64,000 nt of DNA. It comes from Eutreptiella sp. 'Long Island Sound 2002'. Lineage: Eukaryota > Euglenozoa > Euglenophyceae > Eutreptiales > Eutreptiaceae. The notes under the pieces are model-generated. The model was given only the letters and a program-made list of their open reading frames with translations. It had not been told where the DNA came from and searched no databases. The translations under genes were made by a program, and so were the position numbers. Below are positions 48,967 through 63,900 of the stretch, piece after piece. The stretch spans positions 113,419,790 to 113,483,789 of the forward strand of contig OZ038381.1 of the NCBI GenBank assembly GCA_964036045.1. Direction: 5' to 3'. Every line of letters begins with the position of its first letter. The stretch's first letter is position 1.

Positions 48967-51900
48967 CGCTTGTCTCCGCCCCCAACATTCCTCCAACCGG
49001 TTTGTACCGCCAGAAATTGCCTTCCAACCGCTTTTCCAACCGCCGGTATCCACTTATACAACCGCTCTTTAAACCCCCTTTTAGAACCCCTCCCCCTTAA
49101 GCGCGTGCCTGGGGCACCCCGCCACTTAAGTGGTAGTCTTCGGGGGAGAGGCAGGGGGGGATCCTCTTCTTCTGCCCCATGCCCTGTGCCATCGCAGGCC
49201 GAGGCTGAGGCCCCGCAGCAGGAGGAGGGCAAGACGCGGTACGTATTCCGCGATGGTAAAATGGTGGAGATCACTGGCGAGGGGCGGCAGCGAGACAAAG
49301 CAAAAGTCGACGCCATCTGGTCTTCGGATATCATGCGGCGGCATCAGAGCCTGATCCGCCGCCAACAGCGCCTGGGCATGTTCTGATTGCCCGCAGTTGT
49401 GTGATTTGTTGCGTGGTGTGCCACGTGGTATGTGTTGCGTGTGCCGTCCACGACACACACCACACAACCACACAGCACACCGCAACCAACACGCAGCATG
49501 CCACGCACCCAGCAGGAGGTGAGACCACCTGATATAGCCAGGGCACCGTCTCGCCCCGGCAGCAGTGATGCTTTACAACGCATTTTTTTAAGACCACCCC
49601 AACCCCGTCTACAAGTGGGTTTTCAGTGCCGGGGTTTTGGAGATTCCTGAGCCAAAACTCATTGGGGAATGGTTTTGTTGGACAAGAAAAGGAATTTACA
49701 AGGGGCTGACACCCAAATCAAACTCCTCAGGCTGTAGTCCGCAAAGGGGCCGAAAAAACGGGGGGGGGGTATGTGGTGTTTCCCAGATGTGCTGAAAGGA
49801 CTGGCCTCACGCTGCCAGTGCATCTGGAGGTTTACAGTGCACTGACACAGGCGCACCCTTGAGGGGGGTCAGGGGCTACCCCCCTCTTTGGGAGATGGTC
49901 AGCCCTGCCAAACGCTTGTCTCCGCCCCCAACATTCCTCCAACCGGTTTGTACTCGCCAGAAATTACCTCCCAACCGCTTTTCCAACCGCGAAGCGATTT
50001 CCCACCATCGAATTTCGATTAACTGCCCCCCGTTTATGTGTAGTCAAAATGCACACCATTTCATGGGGGATTCAAATATGCCAACCCCTCCCTTGGACCC
50101 CCCTCCACCCGCCCCCCCCCCCATGACCCCTCTAGGACCCCATCCCCTGCTCATGCCTCGGGTGTTGGGATCCAGAGCCAAACTGAAATGGACCCTGAAG
50201 CTTTGGGCAGTCCTCAAGGGCGTGGCAGCTCCCCACTGTTTTGTACATATACCAAATTCCACCAATTCAAATGGGCGGTTCCACCGCCTCAGGCAGAGTC
50301 ATGACCAGTGTGGGTCTCAGGGGGGGTTGGCAGCTGGGGAGGTCAGGCACGCCGCCCGGGCCAGCGGCAGCCCAACCCTCCCCTGGCCCAGACTACGCAC
50401 GGGGACTCATCGTCGTCAGTAGGGCATGAGCCTATTGATATGTAAGTTGCCCATCAAAGCCCACGCTATCCTCGTATCTTGGTACAGCTCCCATCCTGGG
50501 AATGTCGGGTAAAAGAACCCCATTTCACTTGGGTGCAGATTATGACCGCTGGGACACCTACGGTGCAGGCCTGCACATTGTTGTGTCATGTTGTGACGGC
50601 GCTCATTCTCTTTCATGCACATCGGTTCCCACTGGTGTGCCTTGGACCACCACACGTGGCACCAATCCTGTTGTATGTGATCTCAAGTCCTTTCCTGGGC
50701 GGACTCTCGCACAGCACCCAACTCTGAGATGAAACAACAAATCGTGACCTGCACACATGTGTTTTGTCTGCTTGGCTCGAGTACAGCAGCAGTCTGATCT
50801 GCTGGATTACCCCCTTCCATGACCTCCTGTACACTGCAAGTGTTGGATCAAGAGGCAGTGCCCAAGGGCTGGGGGGGGGGGGTGGCATTGGTAGCTGCCT
50901 TATTGCGACATAATGGTGCAGAGTGAGGGCAGGGGAGGTTAGTAGCGTAATAACGTGCAGCCCACATCTGCAGCACACAAAGAATCCAAAAGCAGCTACA
51001 GACATATACCACCACCGCCACTGTGGTGGTATGCATTCTTTTCTGCTGCTGCTGCACATTGCAACCCACATGCAAGAGATCGAGCATGAATGTAGGGATG
51101 AAGGCAGGTGGATTGTATGGAAGAGGCACTGCTCTCTTGAGATGGTCAGTTGGAGTTGGAATGTTGTGTGACATTATTTCTTAGTCACAGAAGGGGCATT
51201 TGTGTTATGTGGATCCAAGCAATTGTTCAATTATCATTTTCAGTACACATCACCCGTGCCATATTTCTCATGACACTTGCACTTTAAACACGTTGAGCAT
51301 GTCCTGGCACGCTGTGGTAAGATTCTCTCTGACTCATCTTCATCAGTTGTTGGTCTTTGTGGGACAGTTGTCTTGGAATGTTGTGCTGTGTGGATGGGGG
51401 TGGGGGGGGGGGGGGCAGCACCCTTTTGTACGCTGTGCGAACCCAAGGCAGTTGGCAGTAATTGCCATTCCCGTGCAACTCAGATATGAAATGTCAGTGC
51501 CATGTGTCTGCATCACAGTGATTCACCATTCCACTGTGTTCAAGCCTCTAGACATGCGATGCTATCCAAATGAAAGTGCACCATGTGTTACCACATTTGC
51601 TGAGACAACCTGCTGTACAGTGTGGCTGCGCCAGTAAGAATATGGATTTAACAATATGCAGGTGGAGAACTTCTCCAAAAATTAAGAATATGCTATTACG
51701 TAACTATAGGCTGGGCAAGGGGCTAGCTGGGAATATTGCTAGGCTAGCATGCCTAGAATGACATTCTAACTGGAGAGATCACACTGTACCCTGCCAGCAT
51801 GTAATCCATGTGACCCAATTTCCCAACGTGCATATATTTCTCATGTCTCATATCTCATATTTTTCCGCACCCCTACTGTTAAGCACAATGATATTGGCAA

Positions 51901-54900
51901 GTTCAAGCCATCTTCATATTCTTATCTGCTTATCACCACATTGCCATGGATGTGCCCACTGCCCACTGCAATCTGTCCGGCCCTCACATGTTAACGCTCA
52001 TAATATTCCAACCTTCATGAATTTTGGCGTACATTGGGGGCATTGTGGTGGAGTTTGGGCCACACATCACACAATATGGCTTTGTGATCAAACATTTTAA
52101 ATGAAATCCAAGTGAAAGCATTACAAATGAGTATGACTAGTGTTCAGAAGCACTGTTGCAAAGGCTTGGCCCACCTTGTCTCATGTAATGCTCACAATAC
52201 CCCAACGTTCATGAATTGGGGCCTAGATTGGTGGCATTGTGGTGGATGTTGGGCCAGAAATCACACTATGTCGCTTTTTGCGCAAACACCTTCAGCCAAA
52301 ACCACCTCAAAGCAGCACAAATGTTCATGACTAATGTTCACAAGCATTCTTGCAAAGGTTTGGCCCACATTGTCTCACACACGCCTCCCAATACTCCAAC
52401 CCTCATGCATTTTGGCCTAAATTTGTGGCATTGTGGTCGATTTTGGGTCAAAAATCGCATAACGTGGCTCTGTGAGCAAACACCCTCGATCGAATCCACG
52501 TGAAAGCATCACAAATTTTGATGGCTAATGTTCACAAGCATTGTTGCAAAGGTTTGGCCCACTTCGTCTCATGTAGGGCTCACAATACTCCAACCTTCAT
52601 CCATTTTGGCCTATAGTGGTGGCATTGTGGTGGAACCTGGGTCAAAAATGACACATTGTGGGTTTGTCATCAAACACCTTCGGTCAAATCAATGTGAAAG
52701 CATCACAAATGCTGATGACTAATTTTCACAAGCATTGTTGCAAAGGTTGGGCCCACCTATTCTCATGTACCGCTCACAATACTTCAACCCTCATGCATAT
52801 TGGCCTATATTGGTGACATTGTGGTAAATTTTGGGTCACAAATCACAGAATTTGGCTTTGTGCGCAACCACCTTCGATCAAACCCACCTGAAACCATCAC
52901 AAATATTCATGACTAATTTTCACAAGCATTGTTGAAAAGGCTTGGCGCACGTTGTCTCGTGTATCACTCACAATACTCCAACCTTCATGCATTTTGGCCT
53001 ACATGGGTGACATTATGGTGGATTTCGGGTCAACAATCATACAATGTGGCTTTGTGCGCAGAGACCTTCGGTCAAATCCACATCAGCGCATCACAAATGT
53101 TGATGACGCGTGTTCACAAGCATTGTTGCAAGGGCTTAGCCCGCCATGAGTAATGCAGCGCTCACATTACTCCAATCTTCATACATTTTGGCCTTTATTG
53201 TTGGGATTGTGGTGGAGCTTGGGTCAAAAATCACACAATGTGGCTTTGTCATTAAACACCGCCAATGAAGTCCAAGTGAAAGCATTGCAAACACTCATGA
53301 TCAATGTTCGCAAGCATTATTGCAAAGGTTTGGTCCACCTTGTCTCATGTACCGCACACAATACTTCAACCTTCATGCATTATGGCTGTAGGTGATATAG
53401 TCAACGAGTGTGTCAAGGCCTTTGCTGACCACACCGGCAACCTTTGCCAGGCCGCTTCAGGCCGCTGGTTTAGCCTTGGAGTCTACGGTTGCCCAGGTTA
53501 AGGCCACCCTGCAGGCTTACCAGGTTTGAACCTAACCCTTTGCGTATAAATTCATCAAGTTTGTCATGGAGGGCCTGGTGTCGGTGTCCAACCGCCCTAA
53601 TTGCCTCGATTTCTCTGGGATAGCACCGGGAATTTCCTCGATCTTACAAACCCCATTTTTACTTCGAGAAAGGTTTTGTGGTTTACAATGCTCGTGTTGA
53701 TGTTCCTGCTAGTTGGCTTTTTGATTGTTGAAAATCTTGATGGATTTTCTTCAACTGCGAAATGACAAAGGACAGGTACAAAGCAGCCCAGATAACGTAT
53801 CGAAATCAAAGTTACGTGATAATCCTTCCACTTCAAAGCATAAGTAGCAAAGAGAGGCTGCACAATAGACAATGCAGGTGTAAATACAAAGCTTTAGTCA
53901 AGAAAGAACAAAACAATTGATTTCAATTATGAAATCTGCCATCAATATAGCCCCAAGGATAGTCCCAAGCACTTCATGTGCACATTTTGAATCAGGGATA
54001 GGTAGGTTGGGCCAGGCACATGATATGGCTACTGAAGCAACTAAATTCAGAATCACTTATAACGTAGGCCCACAATAAGTAGGCGAAACAATTGAGTATA
54101 GGGGTCCTGAGGTGTGTCAATTGCTGGTTTGAAGCAATTTTTGAGGTAGATTGACGGTAATTTGAGCCTTTTTCCTTGGACCTACTAGCTTGATCAACTG
54201 GTACTCCAGGGGGGAGTAAAAAAAAAGTCACTACAATGTCTTTCTTGGAGTACTTGATCCAGGCCAACCCCCGCTCTATTCCTTTGGAAGCAATGAGGAC
54301 TAACACTTAATCATTTTTATCACCCTTTTGAGGCTTTAAGTACAGTAAGTAGGGTTATAACGGGGCATGCGCCATGTGGGACTCTGCCACTATGCTTGCC
54401 ACCAGGTCCCGCACAGCCGCCTCTTGCGCGCAGCGGCGGGCCCGTGTATGCGTTGGCGCGGCCTCCTGACGGTGAGGCATCTTGGTGCAGGTTCTGCGGT
54501 GCGTGAGGCCGGGGGTTGCTGGTTACGACGTGAACACGTGTGACAAGTTTGCGACGGAACTAGGGTCCCTTGGGTGCACATGGATGCATAGGAGGGCGGC
54601 ACCTGCGGGCCCCGTTTTGCTTCGTGAGGGGGTCTGTGCACTTTTGATGCGCTGCCGTAGTGCCTCCTCCTCTGTGCGCGGAAGCGGGCCCCGGGGCGGC
54701 TCTGGCCAGCGGCACGCCGCCACTTGGGAGCACTGTGCGCACCTGTTGGTCCTGCCAGCATGATGGAGGATACCGTGATGTGCGCCCCGCAACGGTAGCA
54801 GGTGTGCAAGAGGTGGGAGGCCGGGGACCAGGGGCCGAGTCGGCGGAGCCAGAGATAATCCCAGTGCCGACCACGGGAGTCCAAAAGCTCCACCAGGCGG

Positions 54901-57900
54901 ATGCGGACGTGGCGCCGGTAGTCTATGCCAAGCATCTTCACCTTGATGATCTGCCACGTGTCCGCGCGAACCACCCCATGGTCGTGGAATGCCACAATGA
55001 GTTCATCCCACTCCGGGCGGGGCGTTCAGGGCTTGCCAACATATAGTTGTGCTGGCCATCGAGGTGGGGCAGGAGGGCGTCCCACCGGTGCTCTGCGGCA
55101 TCGTTTGGGTGAAGGAGGGCTACCAAGCCGTCGTCAGCAACTGCCTCCCAGCCCATCCCCATTTCCTTGGGGCCGTCTAGCTCGCAGCGTAGCGCGCTGG
55201 CGAGGCCGGCGGGAATCTTGACAAGGAGGGGCCCTGGGCGACCAACCAGCCGGGACAGGGCGTCATAGTACACCAGCCCTTTCTTCTCGAAGTGCGCCAC
55301 TGTTAACCGGGCAGCCTCCCATTTGAGAGGGGAGCCACCAGACGGTGGTTGCATGCCACTCCCACTCATGTATCCCAATGCCTTCTAGTATGTTGGCCGC
55401 ATGAAGCACCACTCTGGGGGGGACGGCTTTCCCGAGGAGCGAGGATATGTCAGCCCGCCACATTGTATGGGGCGCTGGGGCTACACACAGCCACTCCTCG
55501 GTTTCTGCGTCCCATGGGCGCTCGCGGCCTGCTCTGCCGATCCTCCTGGATCGCAGCGTGGTGTGTGATCCCCCGTCGTTGGGCGGCAAGGTGGTGTACT
55601 GCTCAGCCGATGTCTCTGCAGGGCGCGGTACCACGCGCCGGCGGTTCGACTCGTGTGGTCAATCCGCCCCTATGATGCGCGCTTCCCTAGCGGTCATCGA
55701 GTTGCGCCCGGTAATCTATGGTGGGACGAGTATGCTCTGCAGCTGTCTCGAGGAACAACCCGGTAGGTCTTGGTAGGGGTGGGGATCCTCTTGGGGGGCG
55801 CACTTCAGGGTGTCATTCACCAGGCGGAGGGAGGCCACGTCTGTCCTCGTGCGCGGGAGAGGAGGGGGTCAGACGCCCTCTGCCGCTGTGAGCCACCGGT
55901 GCACTCTGGTCGCTGCGACGTGAGGCGTGTGGAGGAGTTGTTGAAGCCTTTGTTCCCATTCAGAGCATCTGCTGGAGGAATACATCCACGGAGGGTCCCC
56001 CCGGCGGGTTGTAGCGGGTGATTCTGTGGAGCTGCGCCTGCGCAGCGCAGTCACCAGCCTGCACCAGAGAATTTCCGTCCACTTCGCTGCGCTTGGGAGC
56101 GGCCTAGATGCATATGTACTGGTGTCTCCTCTCCTCCCCCGCAGAAAAGGCAGGCTCGGGGGAGAACAAACAAGTCCGAGGGCCTTTCCTTTCGGGTGCG
56201 GAGCCTGCGTTGCACTGACGTGCAGCCGTGGATGGCCCCCAGCGCCGCGTGGGTGGTGGCTGCCGCGGTGAGGTCCGCGGCATCCACGCAGGCCGAGGAA
56301 TGGGCCCCGCCCGGGGGGTGTGTGTCCCCAGTCTGTGGACGCATGGTTATGCTGCGCTTTCTCGGTCACCTCATCGAATGACCGCATGTTGGGTTGCTGC
56401 AGCTCGAGTAGGCCATCGTCGCTGGCGACCATGAGTTGGATGTGGCTAGGGACGCCACCCGGTCCACCTTAGGCAGGCAGCAGTGCACCGCTGTGGCGGG
56501 AGGCGGTGGGGGGAAACCAGAAGGGGTGCTCAGCATGCTGCCCATGTGCGCCCAGCTCTTCCCGGAGCCATTGCCGGGGCAGCTGGTTGACCGCCTTTGC
56601 CACCCCTGCGGGGACCCATGTGGTCCTCTTGTGGTCCACGTGTTGCAAGAGAAGAAGTAGGACTTCGGCGTCCACCCTGTGGACCCATCGTATTTGGGTG
56701 CCGTACTGCAGGGGGAGGGAGGTGGCCACACCCTTCCTAACGGATACTGTGCCCAGGATGGCTACCGATGAGTGCGGGTGAGGTCGGAGGCGAGTGCCAT
56801 TCCGGTCGCGTGCGTGTGGGGCCCTCCCCCTGACGCGTCGGAGGACGTGTGGCCCCAGGCCTCCGGGATCAAGTAGTATCCCATGGGGTTGAGCCACCCC
56901 GTGTTGAGGAACGCGGAATGCCACTTGACGTCGGGGTGGGAGGGGACCAGCTTGTCTACACCCAGGGCCATTCTGCTGTCTAGGTGCACAGCCGGGTGGT
57001 CGCTGAATCGAACCTCCGCCCCGGTAAGGGTGCTTGCCCAGGACCGGAGCGCCATTAGGTGCTCCCGGAGCCACGCTGAAATTCCGTGCTGGTACACCTA
57101 GCATGCCTTTTTAACCCCTGGCAAGCCTAGGTCGCCCCTATGACGCTTCAAAGCGCAATAGGGGCTGTGTGACAATGCTTTTGTAAGGCATATACTGCAA
57201 CTGCAATGCTGCAGTGCCCATTGTCAGTATGAGGGGGGGTATAGGGAACTTTAAAAAGACGCACAATCCCCATGGGGAGGCCAAGAAGAATTCCCGCTTT
57301 CCTGACAATGCGATAGTGGTGACCACCAAAGCAGAATGAAGGGGTAAAAAATAGGTGGCTTTCAATGGCTTTGGGGTTATCGTTGCTGGTATTAAAGATA
57401 CCTTGAGGTATATCACATTTTTATCTTAGTGTTGCCCCACCGAAATGAGGATGACGCATTTTGGCCTGAAAAGTCAAACACTAATAAATGTTGTGAGGAC
57501 CTCTGACCCCCCTGAAGTATTTTGATTTAATCAAAGGATCCCGAATTGACTGAGGCACTGCCCTGGTTCAGAGCCATTGTTATCGATTTTCTAATGAATA
57601 CTTACTTATCCTAGTAAGTAAGTAAGTAAGTAAGTAAGCAAGGGCAACCGCGTCCGCAGCCTCTTCTGCCTTCCCCTTGTTTGTTTAACATGGTGGCCGC
57701 CTCTGGCTGGAAGGGGTGCTCTCCACCATCAGTTCCCCTGGCGTCTCACCTCACGGCCGAGAACTTGAACCAGATTCCCTTGCGGTTTGACCGGTGGTAG
57801 GTTTTCTTTTTTTGCCGGCCTCACGGTCACAACTCCATCCGGTCCCCCGTCGAACGATCCTCCGGCCTTCCCCCCCCAGCACAGCCTTTAGGGTGCCTGC

Positions 57901-60900
57901 AGGCGGGCTTCGTGTGGATAGCCGTCGCCGACAGCGCAGCATTGCTCTCAACCTCATTCCACCACTCCCCATCCCTCACGGGCTCGAGTACCCACTTGTC
58001 TCCCGGATGCACTTGGTTGTCGTCCATCCGCGGCTGGGGGCCAGGAGGCGACCATTTTCACGTTCCCCGGGGTCCCGCTCACGCGCGAACCTACGTGTAC
58101 TCGGGCCATTGACCGGGGGGCCTCAGGGTCAACCCTCACCCCTGCAGACACCTCACGGCCGTCACAGAGTCCAAGGCATTTTCCCGACTTCCCCTGGTCA
58201 GGTTCCCCATGGCTACCCCACGGTTCACCACTCCGTGGCGACCGGTTTTCCAATCCCACCGGGCTGTTGCTTTGCCCTTTCTATCGCCCGATTTACTCTG
58301 TTCATTTCTAATCGCAACCCTGCGACTTCCTGTTCCCGCTCACCTCATCCCAGTTTCCCACTCCCCCGTGTCTGTTGTTCGGCCCTTGCCACACCCCTTT
58401 CCCGGCCCCATCACTTCATCCCATTCCTCATTCCGTTCTTATACCCCACGGGGCCACCAGCAACCCTTTGGCGCGGGCCACTGGATCCTCATCCATCCGG
58501 GGACTGTTTCGTGCTCCTTGCACTGGGCGCTCCTATCTCGACCTCTTTACCCCTGCTCTTGCTGCATTCTCCTGCCCAGCCCCGGACTGTAACGTCCGGG
58601 GCGTCTGGCCTACCCGTGCCCCGCGACCCGTTGACCCGTTGACGTGTTTATACACCACCGGGCCGCCAGCAACCCTGTGGCGCGGGCTCGAACGACCGTT
58701 TCATGCCCCTTGCACTGGTTGCCCCTACTCGTACCCATTCTTTCCCGCTCCATCCGCTTTTGTTTATTTGGCGTTCCCGTGTGCCCACCCCCGCTGGGTA
58801 CCTTTCTTCACTGCTTCCTCCCTGCCCGGGTCTTTCTTCCCCTAGTGCGCACCCAGTTGGTCCCTGCATGCCGTCTCCCCCGCCCCCTCTGTGTGTCTGT
58901 TTCTGTTTCTGGTCTTTCTGTTTGTTGGGTGGTGGCCCTGCGTCTTTGCTTTGTTGGTTTTGTGTTTTGTTTCTTTTTTCTTTTCATCCTCCTTGCTGCA
59001 TGCACGACACGACTACACTGGGCGTCTGTTGCTGCGGCACCTCTCCTCTCACTGTTCTAGTCCTCTCGCCCCCATGGGGCTTTCTTCGTGGCGTTCCCCC
59101 GCCATACCAGGTGGGCATCCCTCCCTCGTGTCTCCCCCTCTGCTCTGCTCGCCCCCGCCTGTCCCTCCATCGCGCGCCTCTCGCCCTTCCCCCCCTTACT
59201 GCTCCTCGCTGGCCACGTTTGCGCCGCGCTGCTCCTCTCCTCGCCACGGCTGTATCTTTCTGGCCCATACGCTCGCTCCGCCGCCGGCCGATCCGCCTCA
59301 ATATAGGCCGACTTGAAGGGCCTCATCGTCTGTCCCCGTCTGTCCCCCGTCGTCTGTTGCCGCCGCCCTCCCCTCAGTCAGCTCCTTGATGGTGGAGCGG
59401 GGCGGCTGGTACGGCTCAATGCGGCTCTTTGGCATTTTGTAGACCCGCGGGTGATGTGGTGCCCTTGCCTCCCCCTTGTTGCCCCCTTTGCCCTACCCTT
59501 CGTGTGGTCCACTGTGCGCTCCGTTTCTTCGCCCACCACCTCCCCGTTGTGCCTCGTGTGCCGTGCTTGCCGCCGCTCGAGCGCGCCCTGCGTTTGCCGC
59601 CGGCCCCCTGCCGCTGTGGCCCCGCCCTGCGGCTCCAATCCCTCTCACCCTCCCTCTGCCTCATGCTCTCTCTCCTGTCCCCTACCCTCACCGTTCATCC
59701 ATACCCTGGGGGTCACTCACTTGGGGTGACCTGTTGTCTGGACCTGTTGTCTGCCCTGACGGGATGTATAGAGTCCTACTCCACCTCAGGCAAGATTTTC
59801 TCCCCACACCCCACCGTCCCCTGCGCACTCATGCTAGCACTGCTCTCGAGTGGAGTTGTGCGTGTCCGTGGCACCGAGGTCTGACACGTGCCAGCCGGTG
59901 TGCCGGGCGCCATGCAGCACGAAGTGCTTGTAGGGCTGCCCTGCAGCCGCCAGGTGCCGCTGCAGCCTGGCCCCCGCCCTGAGCACGCTCTTGATGAGAA
60001 AGCCTGGGGTCACACTGAGGTGCCTGTCCCGCCGCTCCAGCAGGTCCGGCATCTGCAGCCACTCCCTGCAGGCGCAGACCTACGCCGTAACCACGACCTC
60101 GTCGTCAATGTGGATCTCGATGCCCTCCAACGTCTCACAGTACGCCACGCGCAGCCCCAAGAGGTGAGACATGCAGAAGTGCCCGCACCGCCCGCCCTCG
60201 CATGCCTGGCCGTGCAGCGTGCGCATCAGCCGGCGGTCCAGCACCCTGCCGCTGTGGCCGTAGCGGATGTTGATCTGCTACACGGTCCGGTCCTGGGGGC
60301 TCCATGCACTCAACCACTGCCACATTGGCTTCCAGGACCAGCGCGTACCCCATGTGATCCAGCGCGACGTCTACGAAGGGCATCATCCCCTCGACCTCCG
60401 TGTCTGCCGCGCCCCCGCGCACGCCCCGCGCCTCCAGCAGCTCCATCGTCCATTGCACGCCCAAGAGCATGGCCCCCTGGGGCCGATACCTTCAGCCCAC
60501 ACACCTCCATTGTTGTAGCCAGCCTTGCAGCGGCCCCTCTCAAGGTACTTTGGTGCCCGCCCTCCTCCCTTCACCACTGGTGGTCCGTGCTCATCTTCTT
60601 GTTGCCCTGCACTGATCCCATCCCCTCTGCTCCGCGCCTCGCCGGTTGGTTGTCCCCCGCCTCCTTCAGTACCACCCCTCCCTTTGCAGCAGCTCCCTCA
60701 GCATTTGCACCCTGAGCCTCATCCCCATTTCCCTTGGACCGATCAGGTCCAGCCCTGGGAGGGCCTCCCCCAGCATCCTCCTCCACTTGTCCTGTGCCAT
60801 CTCTGGCCCCCTGTCCTGTGGCCCCCCCGCCCTGTGGACCAGGTCCCGGAACGGGGGGGTCCAGCACCGCCGTCCCCCTCTCGTCTCCCCCGCCAACCTC

Positions 60901-63900
60901 ACGCAGTTGACAAATTCCGCCACCTCCTCCGCCCTCCACCCCCAGACCGTCGCCTGCTCCCTCCTCGCAACATGCTGCGCAAAATGCCGCAGCAGCGGGG
61001 ACTCCGAATCCCAGTCTGTCTCCGTGGGCTCCGTGCTGGGGCTGGTGGGCCGCAGCACTCCCGCTGCGCCCCCCTCTCCCCGCTCCTCCACCCGGCGCAG
61101 CTTTCCCCCTGCGTGCCCACTGTTGCCACTGTCCCCTCGTGCCCACTTCACGCACGATGACCGTCCCTCCCTATCCGTGGGGGGGGTGTCCCGCTCTGGG
61201 TCTGGGATGACCCGGTGCCCCTGGGGGCTGCCACCGCCTCCTCCTCCCTCAACCTGCGTCCCCGCCCCGCCACCTCCCTGTCCCTCTCCTCCAGCCTCGC
61301 TGCCTCGCCCCTGATCCTCTCCCAGGCCCGCTCCTGCACCTCATGCTCCGCCTCCGGCGGGATACCCGGCTGCCTGAACGGGTGCAGCGGGGGGCGACTC
61401 TCCGTCCCTGCGCCCCCCTGCGCAATTTCCCCTTGCCGCTGGCTGTCCCGCGCTGCCCGCTCCACCCTCTAAGCTGTTCTCCGAACGTCCGCCCAGGCGC
61501 GCGGTAGCTCCTCAACGGCCTGCGCCTCTCTGCCCCCCCCGGGGTGCCCTGCGTGCTTGCCTGCATCCCTGCCGCCCCGGCCGCCGCACCCATCACCGGT
61601 GCCTTCCCTTCCTGCAGCCTCCTCTCTTCCTCTCCTACTCTCTCCTATGCCCTCTGGAGCTCCTCCCTCTCCCCTCCCGGCGCTTCCCACGTCGCCCGGA
61701 CCGCCTTAGGGTGCTGCAGCATGGGAGAAAAGTTTATAGTGTTTTCAGCACTGTGTTTTGCCTCTCCTGCTGCTTGCTGTTGGTGTAGGGTTTCCTGCTG
61801 CTTGTTTTTGGAGATGAAAAGCTTTGTTTTGATGAAATACAGCCACTCCAAGTCACTCTAGGATAGCCCAAGCCAATAGTATGCAAAGAGAAGAGGATTC
61901 AGGATCAAAGCATGAAAGGCTGCAGTGTAAACAGTGAAAGATGATTGGATATTCACAGAAACTGCAACTCAGGTCACATATGAATGCATATTCACAAAGA
62001 TAGCTGAAATGTTTTTGGAAAAGAGTTAGAAAACTGCCTCAGGATCACTCTCTCTCCATAGTGCCATCTTAGGAGATGTGCACTCTTTGTTTTGGGTCCC
62101 ATATGTGCTGAGGTGGCATGGTATGTGGCGATGAGGTCACTGCCATGTCACATGGGATCTTCCTACTTAGCTAGGCTGACCAGGAATTGAACCCAGGACC
62201 TCTCAAAAAGAGGTGCCCAGCCCCCTAGGGTGCATACCACTAGGATAGCTAAGAATTCATGGAAAAACATAGATAAATTCATAGGCTCTACTTTAGGTAT
62301 GTCAGTGCTCAGTCAACTCAGGAAAAGATGTTTTACTTCACATTGAAAGGGGATTAAGGGGTCCACTCCGTATCCTGATTGGGTGTTTGGTTCCATAGGT
62401 CAAAATGTGTTATCACCAGTTTTGGTTGGACCAATACTAAGATTAAAATGCATGGATGCTCAGTGCATCTCTAATACAACTAGAGTATGCCTCAAAGCAA
62501 TGGAAAAGCACTTTTTCTTACTCCCCCCTTGTGCTGTGGTGGCCACCACTGTCGCATTTTAGGAAAAAGGGAATTTTTCTTGGCCTTTCCTTGTTTTCCA
62601 CATCTACTTTAAAATACCTACAGTTTCCCTCACACTGAAAAATGGGCGCTCACCATGGCTGGCGCTCTTTTGCTGCTCTGGTTGTATCATATCCTACAGC
62701 ACATAGGATTTTATGACGTCCAAAAATCCCAAAACCTGCAACATAAAAAAAAAACGGCCTTTTAAGTACTTAGCATGCTGTAAATTGTGTTTGGGCGATC
62801 TGTGTCCCCATACAACATGCTTTTTTGCATCCAGCACCCTCAAAGTAGGGGTGGGGAGATCTTCAACTGCTTGGCTGAGGCCAAAAAACACAATTTTTCA
62901 CCAAAAAGCGGCCATTTTTTGCCGTTTTTTTCCATGAAAAATGGCAAATTTTGGTGCATACGCATGCTGTAAATTGCGTTTTTGTGATCTGTGTGCCCCT
63001 ACAACTTGCTTGTTAGCATCCAGCACCCTCAAAATAGGGGGAGGGGGTCTTCAACTGCTTATCTGAAGCTAAAAAAACTCATTTTTTGGCCAAAAAACAA
63101 CCATTTTTGGCCCCTTTTTCATGAAAAATGGCAAGTTTTGGTGCATACGCATGCTGTAAATTGTGTTTTCGTGATATATATGCCTCTACAACCTGCTTTT
63201 TCGTATCCAGCACCCTCCAAATGGAGGGGGGGGGTCTTCAACTGCTTGTCTGAGGCCAACTCAATTTCTGACCGGAAAACGGCCATTTTTTGCGAGTTTT
63301 CATGAAAAACGGCAAATTTTGGTACATACGGATGCTGTAAATTGTGATTTCCTGCTCTGTGTCTGCCTACATCCTGCTTTTTCGCATCCAGCACCCTCAA
63401 AATAGGGGGGGAGGGGTCTTCAACTGCTTTTCTGGGGCCAAAAACCTTCAATTTTTGACCAAAAAACGGCGATTTTTGGCCGATTTTTCATGAAAAATGG
63501 GAAGTTTTGGTACATACAAATGCTGCAAATTGTGCTTTCGTCGTCTGTGTGCCCTTACAACCTGCTTTTTCGCATCCAGCACCCTCAAAATGAGAGGGGG
63601 GGTCTTCGAATGCTTGTCTGGCGCCGAAAAAACTCAATCTTTGACCAAAAAACGGCCATTCTTGGCCGTTTTTTTTCATGAAAAATGACAAATGTTGGTG
63701 CATACGCATGCTGTAAATTGTGTTTTCGTGATCTGTGTCTGCCTAGAACCTGCTCTTTCGCATCCAGCACCCTCGAAATAGGGGGGGGGGGTCTTCAAAT
63801 GCTTGTCTGAGGCCGAAAAACTCAATTTTTGACCAAAAACGGCCATTCTTGGCCGTTTTTTCATGAAAAATGTATGCTGTAAATTGTGTTTTCGTGATCT